From Candidatus Cloacimonadota bacterium (GTDB lineage: Bacteria; Cloacimonadota; Cloacimonadia; Cloacimonadales; Cloacimonadaceae): a stretch of DNA of 64,000 nucleotides. The DNA lies in the NCBI GenBank assembly GCA_030154085.1, contig JASKKR010000005.1:1-64000 (forward strand), in the 5' to 3' direction. A program made the translations under genes and the position numbers. Positions 7,556-17,584 of this stretch are shown piece after piece; position 1 is the first letter of the stretch; each line of letters opens with the position of its first letter. The notes beneath the pieces were generated by a model. It had not been told where the DNA came from, did no database searches, and saw only the letters and a program-made list of their open reading frames with translations.

Positions 7556-10500
7556 ATGCCAGACACAATAAAGAAGCTGATGCTCATTATCCTGGGAATC
7601 ATGATAGTATGTCCTATATTTGCCCAGACTGCTGTGGCAAATAATCTCCAACGATACAACTATCAATACATCATACAGCTTTATGACAGAGGGGAGAGTA
7701 AGGTCGTACGTTCTGAAATTCAGAAGTTTTTAGCTGAGTTTCCAGATAGCGATTATACTTCAAATCTTAGATTGATCTATGCAAATCTGCTGCTGGAAGA
7801 TAAAGATTATGAATCTGCTCTCGCAATCTATAATCAGATCCTGGATGAAGATTTGGACATGAGCTTGCGACATCAGGCATATCTCTATAGAGGTATTAGT
7901 CTCATTGGCTTGAAGAATTACAAAGAGGCTATTCTTCAGCTTCAGATTTTGGAGAGCGAGACGATGGATGACTTTTTACTCGCACAATCAAATCTGCATC
8001 GAGCCAGGATTTATAAGATATTGGGGCAATATTATAGTGCTATGCATTCCTATCAAGTAGCCCTAAACTATGTGCCAGATCCCGACGTAGAATATGAATA
8101 TCTGGAAGTTCTGATAAATCTTCAAAAGGATGATGAGGCTCTCCAAATTCTTAACAAAATATCACCAGAGAGCCAAATATATGCCAAGAGTCATGTCCTC
8201 TGGGCACAATATCTCTTGGAAGACAATCGTTTTGCAGAATTTGATGAATTGATCCATGAAAACCCTGCCTTAGTGTCTCATCCGCATATAGAGCTGCTAT
8301 CCTTGCGCAAAGCTATCGCTTTGGGTGAATATAGTATTGCTGAAGAAATCTTAGCAACTACTGAGAATTATGGTGATCATTTTGAATACTATAATGGCTT
8401 GCTCTTGGTTGAACAAGGGGATTTGAAAGAAGCAGACTTTATCTTTTCACGATTAGTCAGAGAAGCTGAGCCAGAAATCCGAGTGCTCAGCTATCTGGAA
8501 CGGCTCAAAATTATTTTTAGAGAGCAGCCAGAAGTTGCCATTGCACTGTTGGATGATTTTATAGCCCAGGATACTTCAATTGCCAAAGCCGAACAACTTA
8601 TGACTATGGGATATTTTGCTTTTGAAATGCAAGATTATCCACAAGCTCTGAAATATCTTTCTGCTGCAAGAGTTGAGAGTCAAAATCGGCTTCAAATGGC
8701 TGAGATTGATATCTTCATTGCTAGGTCTTGGTTATTGGCCAAGAATGAACAACATGCAATTGAAAGTTTTAATAGATATCTTAACCTTTATCAGCATGGC
8801 AAAGATAGAGATACCGCCCATTTTTATCTTGGATATCTATATTTTGAAGCCAAAGATTATAAACTCTCAGCAGCAAACTTCGAACAAATTGTGACGTCAT
8901 ATCCTCAGTCTAGATTTGTAGCCTCATCAAAGTTATATCTAGCTGAGATTGATTTTTATCTAGCAAATTATAATCTTGCTTTGGAGGCTTATCAGCAAAT
9001 TATTGAGGCTGAGCCTGAAAATAGCTATGCCCTGCTTAGAATCGCGCAGATATATTATTACATTGGAGAATATGACCAAGCAGAAGCTACAATCCAACTA
9101 CTTGAACCATCCTACGACTCTGTGATATTACAAGGGCATATTGCCTTTTATAAGAAATCATATGATTCCGCATTAGAGCATTTTGAATATGCTGAGGAAC
9201 TTGCAGGATCAGAACTGAAAATCACGGAAGCCAAAAGCTATCAGGCTCTATGCTTATATCAGATGAAGCGGTACACTGAAGCTACAGCCATATATTTGCA
9301 GCTTTTCCAAGGTAAAGAAAGCCCGGATACATACCTATATCTGGGTGCTAAATCTGCCTATGCTTCTGGAGATTATCATTTGGCTTTGAGCCTATTTGAC
9401 GACTTCATCGACAGCTACCCCGAATCCCAATATTTCCTTCTAGCTCTTGCCGATATTGCAAATTGCTATTACAATATGGGAAACTATGCCCAAGCCCTGG
9501 AAGACTATCGCAATATCCTGCTCCGCTTTCGCAACACAAAAGAATTCTCTTCTACCGATCAGTCCCTCCTTAGTGAAGTATTTACCGGGATCGAGCTTAC
9601 ATTGAATAGATTAGATGATCCTGTACTTGCTTTAGAAATTGCTGAGTTGGCAGATACTTTCCAGAGTCAATTCATCCGTTTTGAGCTTTCCTATTTGGTA
9701 CTCAAGATATATGCGGAAGGAGAGCAATGGAATGACGTCCTTTCAGCAGCCGAGGAATTGAGAAAGGATTTTCCACATGAAAATCGTACAGAGGTTGAAT
9801 TGATCATGGCAGAGAGTCTTCTTCATCTCAGCGAATATGAGGAAGCTGAACATGTACTTGCTGATCTCTATGAAGATACTAAAGATCAGAGAGCTCTACT
9901 GCAATGGGCAGAAGTAGATCTCCAACTCGGTGATTATGAAGCTGCGTTGACCAAATATAAAGAAGCTTTAACCACAGAACCATCTGCAACGCTCTGGGAA
10001 GATGCTCTAGCCGCTTCCGTAGCTGCAAATTATCTATATTTTGATGAGATCTGGGCAATGGGACAAGAATTTGAGAAATCAGCATCCAATGCCAGAATTA
10101 TGCGGTTGGCTCAGCTCAGCAACGAAAAGCGGTTCAAAGAAGCTAATGCTATGGCAGATACTATTATCAACGAGAGTCTCAACAGCTACGACCATGCTAA
10201 TGCATTCTATTATAAAGCATTAATTTTATTCCTCTCTGCCAAATATGAAGAAGCAATCGGAGAGTTTGACAAAGTTTTGGTTCTCTTTCCTGATTATGAG
10301 GATGTGATAGATCTTGCTGCTTATCACAAGATTCTCTGTTATTTAAATATGAATGCTAAAACCGAAGCAGAGATGCAATTATTGGAGCTAGGGGATCTTC
10401 TTTCAAATGAACACAAAGAGATCCTGAATGAGATTATGCAAGACACTCCTGACCAAGACATTGCCCCCATGGATATAGATAGTAGCGAGAGGCTAGAAAA

Positions 10501-10591
10501 CGATATAGTGCCTAAAGATATGGGGGAGACCAGTGAGAATCCTGACAAGACTAAGGAATCACAGCAGCCAATCGATAAGGACGAAGAATGA
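7556..10591 (+). CDS. periplasmic TPR-repeat protein
   Basis: The 1011-residue product has a signal peptide (hydrophobic LMLIILGIMIVCPIFAQ) and is then almost entirely built from tetratricopeptide-like helix pairs with A-x-x-x-Y and Y-x-x-A spacings, for example ALEAYQQIIEAEPENSYALL and YEEAIGEFDKVLVLFPDY. The last 55 residues or so are acidic, polar and repeat-free, suggesting a disordered tail. TPR solenoids bind proteins, so it probably serves as a scaffold in the periplasm or at an envelope complex. It is the first gene of a seven-gene run and overlaps the next gene, a predicted outer-membrane barrel, by 4 bases; the two are likely partners. GGAG about 8 bases before the ATG supports the start. 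Confidence 0.8.
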   Translation: MPDTIKKLMLIILGIMIVCPIFAQTAVANNLQRYNYQYIIQLYDRGESKVVRSEIQKFLAEFPDSDYTSNLRLIYANLLLEDKDYESALAIYNQILDEDLDMSLRHQAYLYRGISLIGLKNYKEAILQLQILESETMDDFLLAQSNLHRARIYKILGQYYSAMHSYQVALNYVPDPDVEYEYLEVLINLQKDDEALQILNKISPESQIYAKSHVLWAQYLLEDNRFAEFDELIHENPALVSHPHIELLSLRKAIALGEYSIAEEILATTENYGDHFEYYNGLLLVEQGDLKEADFIFSRLVREAEPEIRVLSYLERLKIIFREQPEVAIALLDDFIAQDTSIAKAEQLMTMGYFAFEMQDYPQALKYLSAARVESQNRLQMAEIDIFIARSWLLAKNEQHAIESFNRYLNLYQHGKDRDTAHFYLGYLYFEAKDYKLSAANFEQIVTSYPQSRFVASSKLYLAEIDFYLANYNLALEAYQQIIEAEPENSYALLRIAQIYYYIGEYDQAEATIQLLEPSYDSVILQGHIAFYKKSYDSALEHFEYAEELAGSELKITEAKSYQALCLYQMKRYTEATAIYLQLFQGKESPDTYLYLGAKSAYASGDYHLALSLFDDFIDSYPESQYFLLALADIANCYYNMGNYAQALEDYRNILLRFRNTKEFSSTDQSLLSEVFTGIELTLNRLDDPVLALEIAELADTFQSQFIRFELSYLVLKIYAEGEQWNDVLSAAEELRKDFPHENRTEVELIMAESLLHLSEYEEAEHVLADLYEDTKDQRALLQWAEVDLQLGDYEAALTKYKEALTTEPSATLWEDALAASVAANYLYFDEIWAMGQEFEKSASNARIMRLAQLSNEKRFKEANAMADTIINESLNSYDHANAFYYKALILFLSAKYEEAIGEFDKVLVLFPDYEDVIDLAAYHKILCYLNMNAKTEAEMQLLELGDLLSNEHKEILNEIMQDTPDQDIAPMDIDSSERLENDIVPKDMGETSENPDKTKESQQPIDKDEE

Positions 10592-12057
10592 AACAGATAT
10601 TCCTGATCGTCTTCATGTTTGCTACAGCACTTACGGCACAGATTCAGATTCTACCTGACATTAATGTCACGGACGAAAGCCAAATCAAGATTTATCTCTA
10701 CAAAAAAGCGCTTCCATATAGTGGAGAGAGTTTGGCTGCAGACAGTTTGAGTGCGTTCTTTCCCAGATATTTGCCTACTTTGCCTGATCCCGAAGTCGAG
10801 CTACCTCACTTTAAATCTCACTATTTAAATATCGAGGGTGACACTCGCTGGGCTCTAGAAGGGACATATAAATTCTATTTCCCCCAAAATCTTCTGTCCT
10901 CTTTTGGAGCAAGAGTATCTTGGCTGGCTCCCAAAGGAAATATTATATCACGGCATTATCAGCTTAATACTGATCTCACTCCTGAAAATGATGAACATCT
11001 GGGAGCCAATATATTATATTTTGACTCTGAAAAGGATGGTTTAGACAGCAAATTCATAGCTGCTTCAATAGCAAGTTACCATGAAAAGCTTTCTCTATTT
11101 GACGTAAACTTGAGCGAACTTTCAAGCAGCGTAGGCGTTTCAAGCATCAACCAAGACAATCTCGCATTTGAGTCCACGACTAGTCAATTAATGATCAATC
11201 ATTCACATTTGATAGATCTCAAACGCTTTGAACTTCGGAATGCTATAAACATCTATTCTGAAAAGGTCGCTATTCATAGCTCTTTCCTAACTAAAAGCCA
11301 AACTTTTGAAAAAGTAGGGGTAGATCTGCTTTTCAATGGCAAGTCTTTTGTAGCGGCACCTTCTTTTATCTGGCGGCATGTGCCAGATTTTGATGCGGAA
11401 CTTTCGCTATCAAACCTGCCAATGAGCAAAACCAATGACTATGCTGAACTTTTGGAAAAATATAGATGGCTTTATTTTAGTCAGTCTCTACGCAATACTC
11501 TTATTCCTTTGAACTTAAGATTACGATACGAGAATGGCTTTGACAATCGAGCTAAAGATGATCATTTTGGCTTTCGTTTGCAATTTACCTCCCAATATCG
11601 AATCAGCGATGCTCATCTCACGGATAGTGTCAATCCAGATATCCCCGAATTATACTTTACAGATGTTTTTGCAAATCAGAGCTCGGCAATTGCCAGATTT
11701 GGTAATAGCCCTTTATATTTTGAACAGAGCGTAAAGCTTGATCTTGCCTATATGACGGAAAAGAGTTGGATCCGAGTGCCTTATCAGCCTTTACTGACCA
11801 TTGGTTCTGAGATCAAGCTTGATCGTTATCCTTATCACTGTAGCTTAGCGCTTGATCAGAAATATTTCAGTCGTGATCATTTCCAGAATTCCTTGCCAGA
11901 AGTCTTTGATCTTCAGTTTGCTGCTGCATACGATATTGATCTTTTCTCCCAACTGTATATTAAAGCATCGAACCTCTTGGGTGCAGACATATGGGATTTT
12001 TACAGCTTACCTAAGCAGGGAACTGAGCTATACGCTGGTTTCATTAGGAGGTTTTAG
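10588..12057 (+). CDS. predicted outer-membrane beta-barrel protein
   Basis: The 489-residue protein has a cleavable signal peptide (MKQIFLIVFMFATALTAQ), no obvious internal transmembrane helix, many alternating polar and aromatic strands, and ends in phenylalanine (AGFIRRF), the usual last residue of outer-membrane barrels. The N-terminal 25 residues after cleavage (PDINVTDESQIKIYLYKK) resemble the start of barrels that carry a short periplasmic segment. No family can be named by eye. It begins in the stop codon of the TPR protein gene and ends 3 bases before the next gene, so it most likely acts with the TPR protein at the outer membrane. Function is unknown. Confidence 0.7.
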   Translation: MKQIFLIVFMFATALTAQIQILPDINVTDESQIKIYLYKKALPYSGESLAADSLSAFFPRYLPTLPDPEVELPHFKSHYLNIEGDTRWALEGTYKFYFPQNLLSSFGARVSWLAPKGNIISRHYQLNTDLTPENDEHLGANILYFDSEKDGLDSKFIAASIASYHEKLSLFDVNLSELSSSVGVSSINQDNLAFESTTSQLMINHSHLIDLKRFELRNAINIYSEKVAIHSSFLTKSQTFEKVGVDLLFNGKSFVAAPSFIWRHVPDFDAELSLSNLPMSKTNDYAELLEKYRWLYFSQSLRNTLIPLNLRLRYENGFDNRAKDDHFGFRLQFTSQYRISDAHLTDSVNPDIPELYFTDVFANQSSAIARFGNSPLYFEQSVKLDLAYMTEKSWIRVPYQPLLTIGSEIKLDRYPYHCSLALDQKYFSRDHFQNSLPEVFDLQFAAAYDIDLFSQLYIKASNLLGADIWDFYSLPKQGTELYAGFIRRF

Positions 12058-12060
12058 CTT

Positions 12061-12915
12061 TTGAGACTGATCTCCAAATTTCTCAGATTTATGCTTAAAG
12101 CCATGGTGGCGGAATTTAATGGCATACAAGTTTTCATAGATCCCATAACCATATTTTATTGGCTTTCGAGCACTGGCATACTGTGGGCATTCACTTCTCT
12201 GGTTAGTTTCCGGACTCACCTCCTGCCCCTGAGTTTTTTAGGGATAATTTTGATCTATGTGTGTTTCATGGTGCTGAAGATTTATACTTACCTTTTCCCG
12301 GGTCCTCATAACGAATATCCCAAACATATGTCTGAATTTTATGATTCTATAATTCATCTTCACCTTGTGCTTTTTGTTACTATTATCATACTTATGATTT
12401 TCTATGTGCTGACCAAGTTCTTGGAATATTTCTATGCCATAGAGTTACCTTTCAAGCAGGGTGTGATGTTTCTTTTTAGGGCATATACCATCTTGTTGAT
12501 CGTATATTACTATCTACGCGGACAGTGGCTTAGACCATTGCGTTTACGGATGTATTCCAAAAAGAGGTCAGAATTGATCTGCCACATATGGATCTACGCC
12601 CATCCTTGGCAAGCATTTAAATTTAGCGCTTTGAATATTATCTTGATTTTTATTGCCGTAAGAGCATATGTCTTTATAATCACATATATTTTGAGTCCTT
12701 TATTGTCATATTTATCCTTGATATCTGGACTCAAACTCAACATCGAATTACTTCCAGTGAACGGGATAGGATCTATAGGTTACAATATTTTCATGCTATC
12801 GGCTGCGTTTATGTTGTCAAATTTATTTTTCTATCCATTTGTTTATATCGTTCAACGAATTGTAAATCCACTTCATCCAATGAAGATTAAGCAGGTGAAA
12901 AGTGCCCAGATCTAA
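12061..12915 (+). CDS. multi-pass membrane protein of unknown function
   Basis: The 284-residue protein starts with TTG. A perfect AGGAGG at 12046-12051, nine bases before that codon and overlapping the end of the previous gene, supports this start. It contains about five or six hydrophobic segments (around residues 35-50, 57-78, 100-125, 135-150, 185-215 and 235-265) separated by basic loops, and the C-terminus is basic and likely cytoplasmic. No family was recognised. It overlaps the polysaccharide deacetylase gene by 14 bases. Neighbouring envelope genes suggest a cell-surface role, but that is inference only. Confidence 0.7.
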   Translation: MRLISKFLRFMLKAMVAEFNGIQVFIDPITIFYWLSSTGILWAFTSLVSFRTHLLPLSFLGIILIYVCFMVLKIYTYLFPGPHNEYPKHMSEFYDSIIHLHLVLFVTIIILMIFYVLTKFLEYFYAIELPFKQGVMFLFRAYTILLIVYYYLRGQWLRPLRLRMYSKKRSELICHIWIYAHPWQAFKFSALNIILIFIAVRAYVFIITYILSPLLSYLSLISGLKLNIELLPVNGIGSIGYNIFMLSAAFMLSNLFFYPFVYIVQRIVNPLHPMKIKQVKSAQI

Positions 12916-14185
12916 AGCAAAACCAAAAAAAAAGATAAAACGACGCCAATCGCGCCCCCATCTTGGGCTCTACATCTTAGCTGCGATTGTAGTGATCATT
13001 ATCATGTGGCTCTTGTTACGCAATCCTTATGAAGTTCCTGAAGCAGTACAGGAGAAGGTTACAACGACCTTACAATACCGGGAACAACGTCGTGCCAACA
13101 GAAAAACCACTCCGCAAGAAGAAGACACTCATGGAGTAGAAGAATATTCCCCAGAAGCTCCTATAGTAGCCCCCAAACCACGTGAGGGTGAAACTCAGAT
13201 TGATCTGACTATTCGTCTAGTTGCCGATAAACTAGGAGTACCTAAACAATCAGTGCGCCGTCGTAAACAGGACGGTGTCATCAGATTCCACATTCCCATT
13301 GATCGCTCACAAATGGATCTTACTTTTGCCAATATGATATTCAAGGGAGAACTTGAGGCTATTGGTGCAGATTTCATCTCAGGGGAAGAACAGCGAAATA
13401 GGCAATTGCTTAAATTCCAATTTGCTAAGATGGAAGAGCATTATGAGATTGATCTGTATTATGATACGTCTATTTACAAAGACATGGTAGTAAATAAAGC
13501 TGTCACTATTGTAGTAGACGATTTCGGAGGAATTTCCGGTTCGTTGTTGGATGGCTTTTTTGAACTTGATCCAGCCATCACATTTGCCATATTTCCAGAT
13601 GAGCCTCATAGTGTGGCTACCATGCAACGGGCTTCGAAACAAGGCAGAGAGACTATCATCCATGTTCCCATGGAGCCTATAGGTTATCCCAGAATAAATC
13701 CTGGTAAAAACGCCATCCTGCTCCAGCATAATCCTGCTCAAATCTCGAAGATGTTGGGCAATTTCATCAATCAACTTCCTGATGCAATCGGAATAAACAA
13801 CCATATGGGCAGCTTAGCAACAACTGATCCCTATGTAATGCAAGCTGTGATGAATACTTTAAGTGAGCATGGGTTAGCATTCTTGGACAGTCGTACTAGC
13901 AATGTCTCTGTCGCATATCAGATTGCTCAAAAATCCCATGTTAAAGCATATCGCAATGATCTATTTTTGGATAGTCCAGATATTAGTAATAAAACCATGG
14001 AAGCAAAACTCAAACAGATCATAACTCTATCTCACGCGCAGGATAATATCATTGCGATCACTCATTGTCACAATCAAGAAAAGCTCGAATATCTCAAGAC
14101 TTTTATTACTCGACTCAAGGAGGCTGGTTTCACTATCATCCCACTTTCCAGAGTAGGAGAATATCGAGTACCGGAGATACTATGA
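12902..14185 (+). CDS. membrane-anchored divergent polysaccharide deacetylase (YibQ/DUF610)
   Basis: The 427-residue protein begins with GTG. It has a very basic cytoplasmic N-terminus, one membrane anchor near residues 23-40, a low-complexity linker, a small alpha/beta domain at about 100-190, and a C-terminal divergent polysaccharide deacetylase domain from about residue 200. Family landmarks are TIVVDDFGG (metal-site Asp), FAIFPDEPHS, IIHVPMEP, GINNHMGSLAT and FLDSRTS. The domain should face the periplasm and may act on peptidoglycan or another glycan, though many YibQ members lack proven activity. It overlaps the genes on both sides, by 14 and 4 bases. Confidence 0.85.
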   Translation: MPRSKAKPKKKIKRRQSRPHLGLYILAAIVVIIIMWLLLRNPYEVPEAVQEKVTTTLQYREQRRANRKTTPQEEDTHGVEEYSPEAPIVAPKPREGETQIDLTIRLVADKLGVPKQSVRRRKQDGVIRFHIPIDRSQMDLTFANMIFKGELEAIGADFISGEEQRNRQLLKFQFAKMEEHYEIDLYYDTSIYKDMVVNKAVTIVVDDFGGISGSLLDGFFELDPAITFAIFPDEPHSVATMQRASKQGRETIIHVPMEPIGYPRINPGKNAILLQHNPAQISKMLGNFINQLPDAIGINNHMGSLATTDPYVMQAVMNTLSEHGLAFLDSRTSNVSVAYQIAQKSHVKAYRNDLFLDSPDISNKTMEAKLKQIITLSHAQDNIIAITHCHNQEKLEYLKTFITRLKEAGFTIIPLSRVGEYRVPEIL

Positions 14186-14994
14186 CTTTTTTTCAATCGA
14201 TTTTTTTGGGCATTATACAGGGATTAACGGAATTTATTCCTGTAAGTTCTTCTGGACATTTGGTACTTGCTCAATATTTTTTTGGGATCGGAGGCACTGA
14301 AGATATAACCTTTGAGGTCTTTGTTCATCTTGGAACACTCGTGGCAGTTTTTATCTATTTCTACCGCCAGATCTTAGATTTGGTTGTATCTCTTTTTTCG
14401 TGGAAACCGAATCTTGACGCTGAGCGTCATCGCAACAACCGCAGTATGATTCTATATCTTGCAGTGGCAACTTTAGCTACAGGTGTTATCTATATGATTT
14501 TCAAGAGTTTTTTTGAAGATGCATATGGCAGGCCTCTTTTAGTCTCGATCATGCTCCTCATTACGGGTGTAATGATCTTTTTATCAGACTTCGTCAAAGA
14601 TACACATATCCCGGCTTCCAACATTGGCATTGTCAAATCATTCTTTATAGGTATAGCTCAAGCTTGCGCTATAATTCCAGGCATCAGTCGTTCAGGTGCC
14701 ACGATTACTGCTTCCCTATTTTGCAAAGTGAGACGTAAGGATGCAGCACATTTTTCCTTTTTGCTTTCGATTCCAGCCATCTTAGCTGCAAACGTTTCTG
14801 AATTACCAGCTCTATTGTCTCTTGATGTCTCGCAGCTTTATATCTATCTAGCTGGCTTTTTGGCATCATTTATAGCTGGTTATCTAGTAATATCCATTCT
14901 CATCCGACTTATACAAAGTTCTTCCCTTAAATATTTTGCCTATTATGTTTGGGCAGTAGCAGGAATCTCAATTTTAGTTATCCTGATCAGATAA
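14182..14994 (+). CDS. uppP: undecaprenyl-diphosphatase
   Basis: The 270-residue integral membrane protein carries both UppP/BacA signatures: GLTEFIPVSSSGHLVL near residue 15 and PGISRSGATITASLF near residue 170, which together form the active site. It recycles undecaprenyl diphosphate to the monophosphate carrier used for peptidoglycan and other glycans, and its absence usually raises bacitracin sensitivity. The ATG at 14182 overlaps the stop of the preceding deacetylase gene (ATGA); a longer in-frame reading from 14065 lies inside that gene and is not needed for the fold. Its neighbours include the envelope deacetylase, and uppS, the synthase of the same lipid, is at 24832. Confidence 0.95.
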   Translation: MTFFQSIFLGIIQGLTEFIPVSSSGHLVLAQYFFGIGGTEDITFEVFVHLGTLVAVFIYFYRQILDLVVSLFSWKPNLDAERHRNNRSMILYLAVATLATGVIYMIFKSFFEDAYGRPLLVSIMLLITGVMIFLSDFVKDTHIPASNIGIVKSFFIGIAQACAIIPGISRSGATITASLFCKVRRKDAAHFSFLLSIPAILAANVSELPALLSLDVSQLYIYLAGFLASFIAGYLVISILIRLIQSSSLKYFAYYVWAVAGISILVILIR

Positions 14995-15989
14995 TGGCAG
15001 ATATTTTAAACGCTTTAGATTTTCAAAAGATGAACCTTAAATGGGGGCAAAACTTCTTGCTGCTAGGAACCGACAGCTATCTAGCAGATATTGCTATAGC
15101 CCATATCAAAGCAAGTTATCGGGATTATGATTTTGATAGTTCCATAGTGTATGCGGATGAAGTTAAAGCTGGAGAATTGGCTGAATATCTTGATACTTTT
15201 ACTATATTTTCTAGCACTAAACTGATTATCATCCGTTCTGCGGAACTCCTTAACAAGCAAGAACTTGAAGTATTGGGTGACTATTTTGATAATCCTTCCG
15301 ATTTGCAAAGCGTAGTCATCATCTCGCAAAAGGCAAACAGCAAATTCAAAGCCTGGAAAAAGATTATCTCAGGTTGTCTTACAATAAGTTGTGATCCACC
15401 AAAATTTGCAGGAGAGATTAGAGCTTGGTTGACGTCTGAACTAAGGAGAATTGGCAAGGTCATGACTCCCAAAGCAATCAATGAATTTACTCAAAGAATC
15501 GAGTTGGACTACAATACTGCAGCCAATGAACTTAATAAGATTGCCCTCTTGGTTGGAGAGAGAAAGCAGATTACTAATGAAGATTTAGCTGCGTTGGCAG
15601 GTACAAGGGCAGGTACTCTCATAGATTTCTATAGGGCTTTGGGAAGGAAGCAAGAAAAAGCAACTCTAGAGGCAGTAGACCTCATGTTGGAAGCGGATTG
15701 GGAGCCTTTACAGATCCAATTTGCGCTTTTGCGTTTTTTTACGAATCTGTGGAAGATTCAATTGCTGAGGCAACGTCACATCTCCGATACCGAAATCAGT
15801 TCACGCCATCTATCCTACATCTTTTTCTCTCAACGCAAAGAATATTTAGATTTTGCCAAATCCTACCCTATTAAATCATTGGAAATAATTATGGAGATCT
15901 TGCTTAAAACAGATTACTATCTCAAAAGTAGCACGGTAGATAAAAGACTACAACTTGAATTGTGTGTAATCTCGATAATAGCAGCATGA
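14994..15989 (+). CDS. holA: DNA polymerase III delta subunit
   Basis: The 331-residue product has the HolA layout: an N-terminal region with NFLLLGTDSYLADIAI (the family's FLLxGxExYL segment), DTFTIFSSTKLIIIRSAELL, a middle AAA-like lid (NEFTQRIELDYNTAANELNKIAL), and a C-terminal helical domain that starts at FYRALGRKQEKAT. It is the clamp-loader wrench that opens the sliding clamp during replication. The chosen ATG overlaps the uppP stop by one base (TAATG); a longer reading from 14949 is inside uppP. The next gene, malQ, begins in its stop codon. Confidence 0.9.
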   Translation: MADILNALDFQKMNLKWGQNFLLLGTDSYLADIAIAHIKASYRDYDFDSSIVYADEVKAGELAEYLDTFTIFSSTKLIIIRSAELLNKQELEVLGDYFDNPSDLQSVVIISQKANSKFKAWKKIISGCLTISCDPPKFAGEIRAWLTSELRRIGKVMTPKAINEFTQRIELDYNTAANELNKIALLVGERKQITNEDLAALAGTRAGTLIDFYRALGRKQEKATLEAVDLMLEADWEPLQIQFALLRFFTNLWKIQLLRQRHISDTEISSRHLSYIFFSQRKEYLDFAKSYPIKSLEIIMEILLKTDYYLKSSTVDKRLQLELCVISIIAA

Positions 15990-17407
15990 AAGAAAGCGGT
16001 ATCCTCCTCCATATCAGCAGCTTGCCCACAACTTTTGGGATAGGTGATCTTGGTCCTGCTGCCTATGATTTTGCTGATTATTTGGCTAAATCTGGTCATA
16101 CCATTTGGCAGATCCTACCACTGAACATCTGTGGATATGGGAATTCACCATATAATCCTATTTCTGCTTTTGCCCATAATCCCCTGCTGATCAGCCCTCA
16201 ATTATTGTTGGAAGATGGCTTAATATCAGAGAATTTACTCTATGAAATTCCACTATCAAACCAAGTTGACTTTCCTCTGGTTAAAAAATTAAAACTCCCC
16301 CTACTCAAACAAGCTGCTAAAAACTATTTAAAATTATATGATATACATAGTTATATAAATACCAATCTCAAGTGGATTATGCCATATCTAAGCTATCTTA
16401 AATATAGTCAGATACATGGTGATGATAGATGGTATCAATGGCCTGAAGCTCATCGTAGACCAGATTACACCCTAATCCACGGGATCGAACTTAGTGATGA
16501 TCTTTTGGAATCCGCTGCTATCCAAGCAATCTTTGAGGATCAACTTCATAGATTACGGGACTATCTGAAGAAGAAAGGGATTCGTCTTTTTGGGGACATA
16601 CCATTGTATCTGAGTTATGAAAGCGCTGAGGTTTGGGCATATCAAGAACTCTTTGATCTCGATGAGGATGGCAGAAGGCGCAGTCTAGCGGGAGTTCCAC
16701 CAGATGCTTTCACGGAAGGGGGACAGCTTTGGGGTAATCCCATTTACAATTGGCAACGCATGAAAGAAGAAGGGTTTGACCTTTTTTTTAGACGTTTTGA
16801 GCATGCTCTTTGCTCCTTTGATCTATTACGTCTTGATCATTTTATTGGATATGTAAACTTTTGGAAAATCCCTACTCCAGATGGTGTGTTGCCTGAAGAT
16901 GCCAAAGCTGGAAGCTGGGAAAAAGCTCTACCAGAAAGTTTTTTTGAGGAGATGCGAGCCAGATTTCCTCTGCAACGCTTTGTAGCCGAAGATCTGGGAG
17001 TGCTTTCAGAGGAGGTCATCAAAATACGTGATGAGCTTGGACTTCCAGGTATGATTGTCCTCCAATTTTGTTTTGATGATGGCATACCGGAGCCGTGGAA
17101 TTATCCTTACAATAGGATTATATATACTGGCACTCATGACAATAATAGTACTATTGGCTGGTGGGATGCCCTGGACGACGATTCCGTAACTAAAAAGAAT
17201 CTTGAGGCATATTGCTCTACGCATCTAAGGGAATTTGGCAGTCCTTCATCTAAAAACATACACAAGATTATGATCCATATAGCTACCAACTCCAGTTGCA
17301 AGATCCATATCATCCCTATGCAAGATATCCTTGGCGTGCCAGATCGAATGAATACACCAGGCACGGCTTTGGGTAATTGGGAATGGCGCATAGATTTTAA
17401 TTATTAA
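15986..17407 (+). CDS. malQ: 4-alpha-glucanotransferase (amylomaltase)
   Basis: The 473-residue enzyme belongs to GH77. The opening ESGILLHISSLPTTFGIGDLG is the family start. LLRLDHFIGYVNFW contains the nucleophile Asp, FVAEDLGVLSEEV the acid/base Glu, and YTGTHDNNSTIGWW the third catalytic Asp. The ending TPGTALGNWEWRI is also typical. It moves alpha-1,4-glucan segments and serves glycogen or maltodextrin metabolism. It is of the short bacterial/plant form, close to 500 residues. Its ATG overlaps the holA stop (ATGA) and it ends the seven-gene run; a 652-base gap follows. Confidence 0.95.
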   Translation: MKESGILLHISSLPTTFGIGDLGPAAYDFADYLAKSGHTIWQILPLNICGYGNSPYNPISAFAHNPLLISPQLLLEDGLISENLLYEIPLSNQVDFPLVKKLKLPLLKQAAKNYLKLYDIHSYINTNLKWIMPYLSYLKYSQIHGDDRWYQWPEAHRRPDYTLIHGIELSDDLLESAAIQAIFEDQLHRLRDYLKKKGIRLFGDIPLYLSYESAEVWAYQELFDLDEDGRRRSLAGVPPDAFTEGGQLWGNPIYNWQRMKEEGFDLFFRRFEHALCSFDLLRLDHFIGYVNFWKIPTPDGVLPEDAKAGSWEKALPESFFEEMRARFPLQRFVAEDLGVLSEEVIKIRDELGLPGMIVLQFCFDDGIPEPWNYPYNRIIYTGTHDNNSTIGWWDALDDDSVTKKNLEAYCSTHLREFGSPSSKNIHKIMIHIATNSSCKIHIIPMQDILGVPDRMNTPGTALGNWEWRIDFNY

Positions 17408-17498
17408 GATGTTAACCTTTGGCTTAAAATAATAAATTGCCTATATTAAGGTTTAATGTCCATTGATCTTTGTTTTGCAGAATCGCACGCCAAGCAAG

Positions 17499-17584
17499 TT
17501 CATAATGCCGTTTTACATCGCTGTAATTCATTATCTTCCCGTTTCTTACACGTTTGCTGAATGGGCAAGAAACGAGGGAGGCAT
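17499..17584 (-). repeat. intergenic stem-loop repeat, copy C (inverted)
   Basis: Read on the minus strand this copy aligns along its length with copies A and B: ATGCCTCCCTCGTTTCTTGC, CCCATT, GTAAGAAACG, GATAATGAATTACAG and a CATTATGAA end. CGTTTCTT and AAGAAACG form 8-base inverted arms. It is more diverged in the loop than A and B are from each other. Confidence 0.7.

Noticed and set aside
6989-7666. A 225-codon antisense open frame
   Set aside because: It is the shadow of the DAO-family gene and has irregular composition and no motifs.
14065-14181. N-terminal extension of uppP
   Set aside because: It lies inside the deacetylase gene in another frame, and the UppP fold starts at 14182 with an ATGA overlap.
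14949-14993. N-terminal extension of holA
   Set aside because: It is inside the end of uppP; the ATG at 14994 matches the usual TAATG junction.
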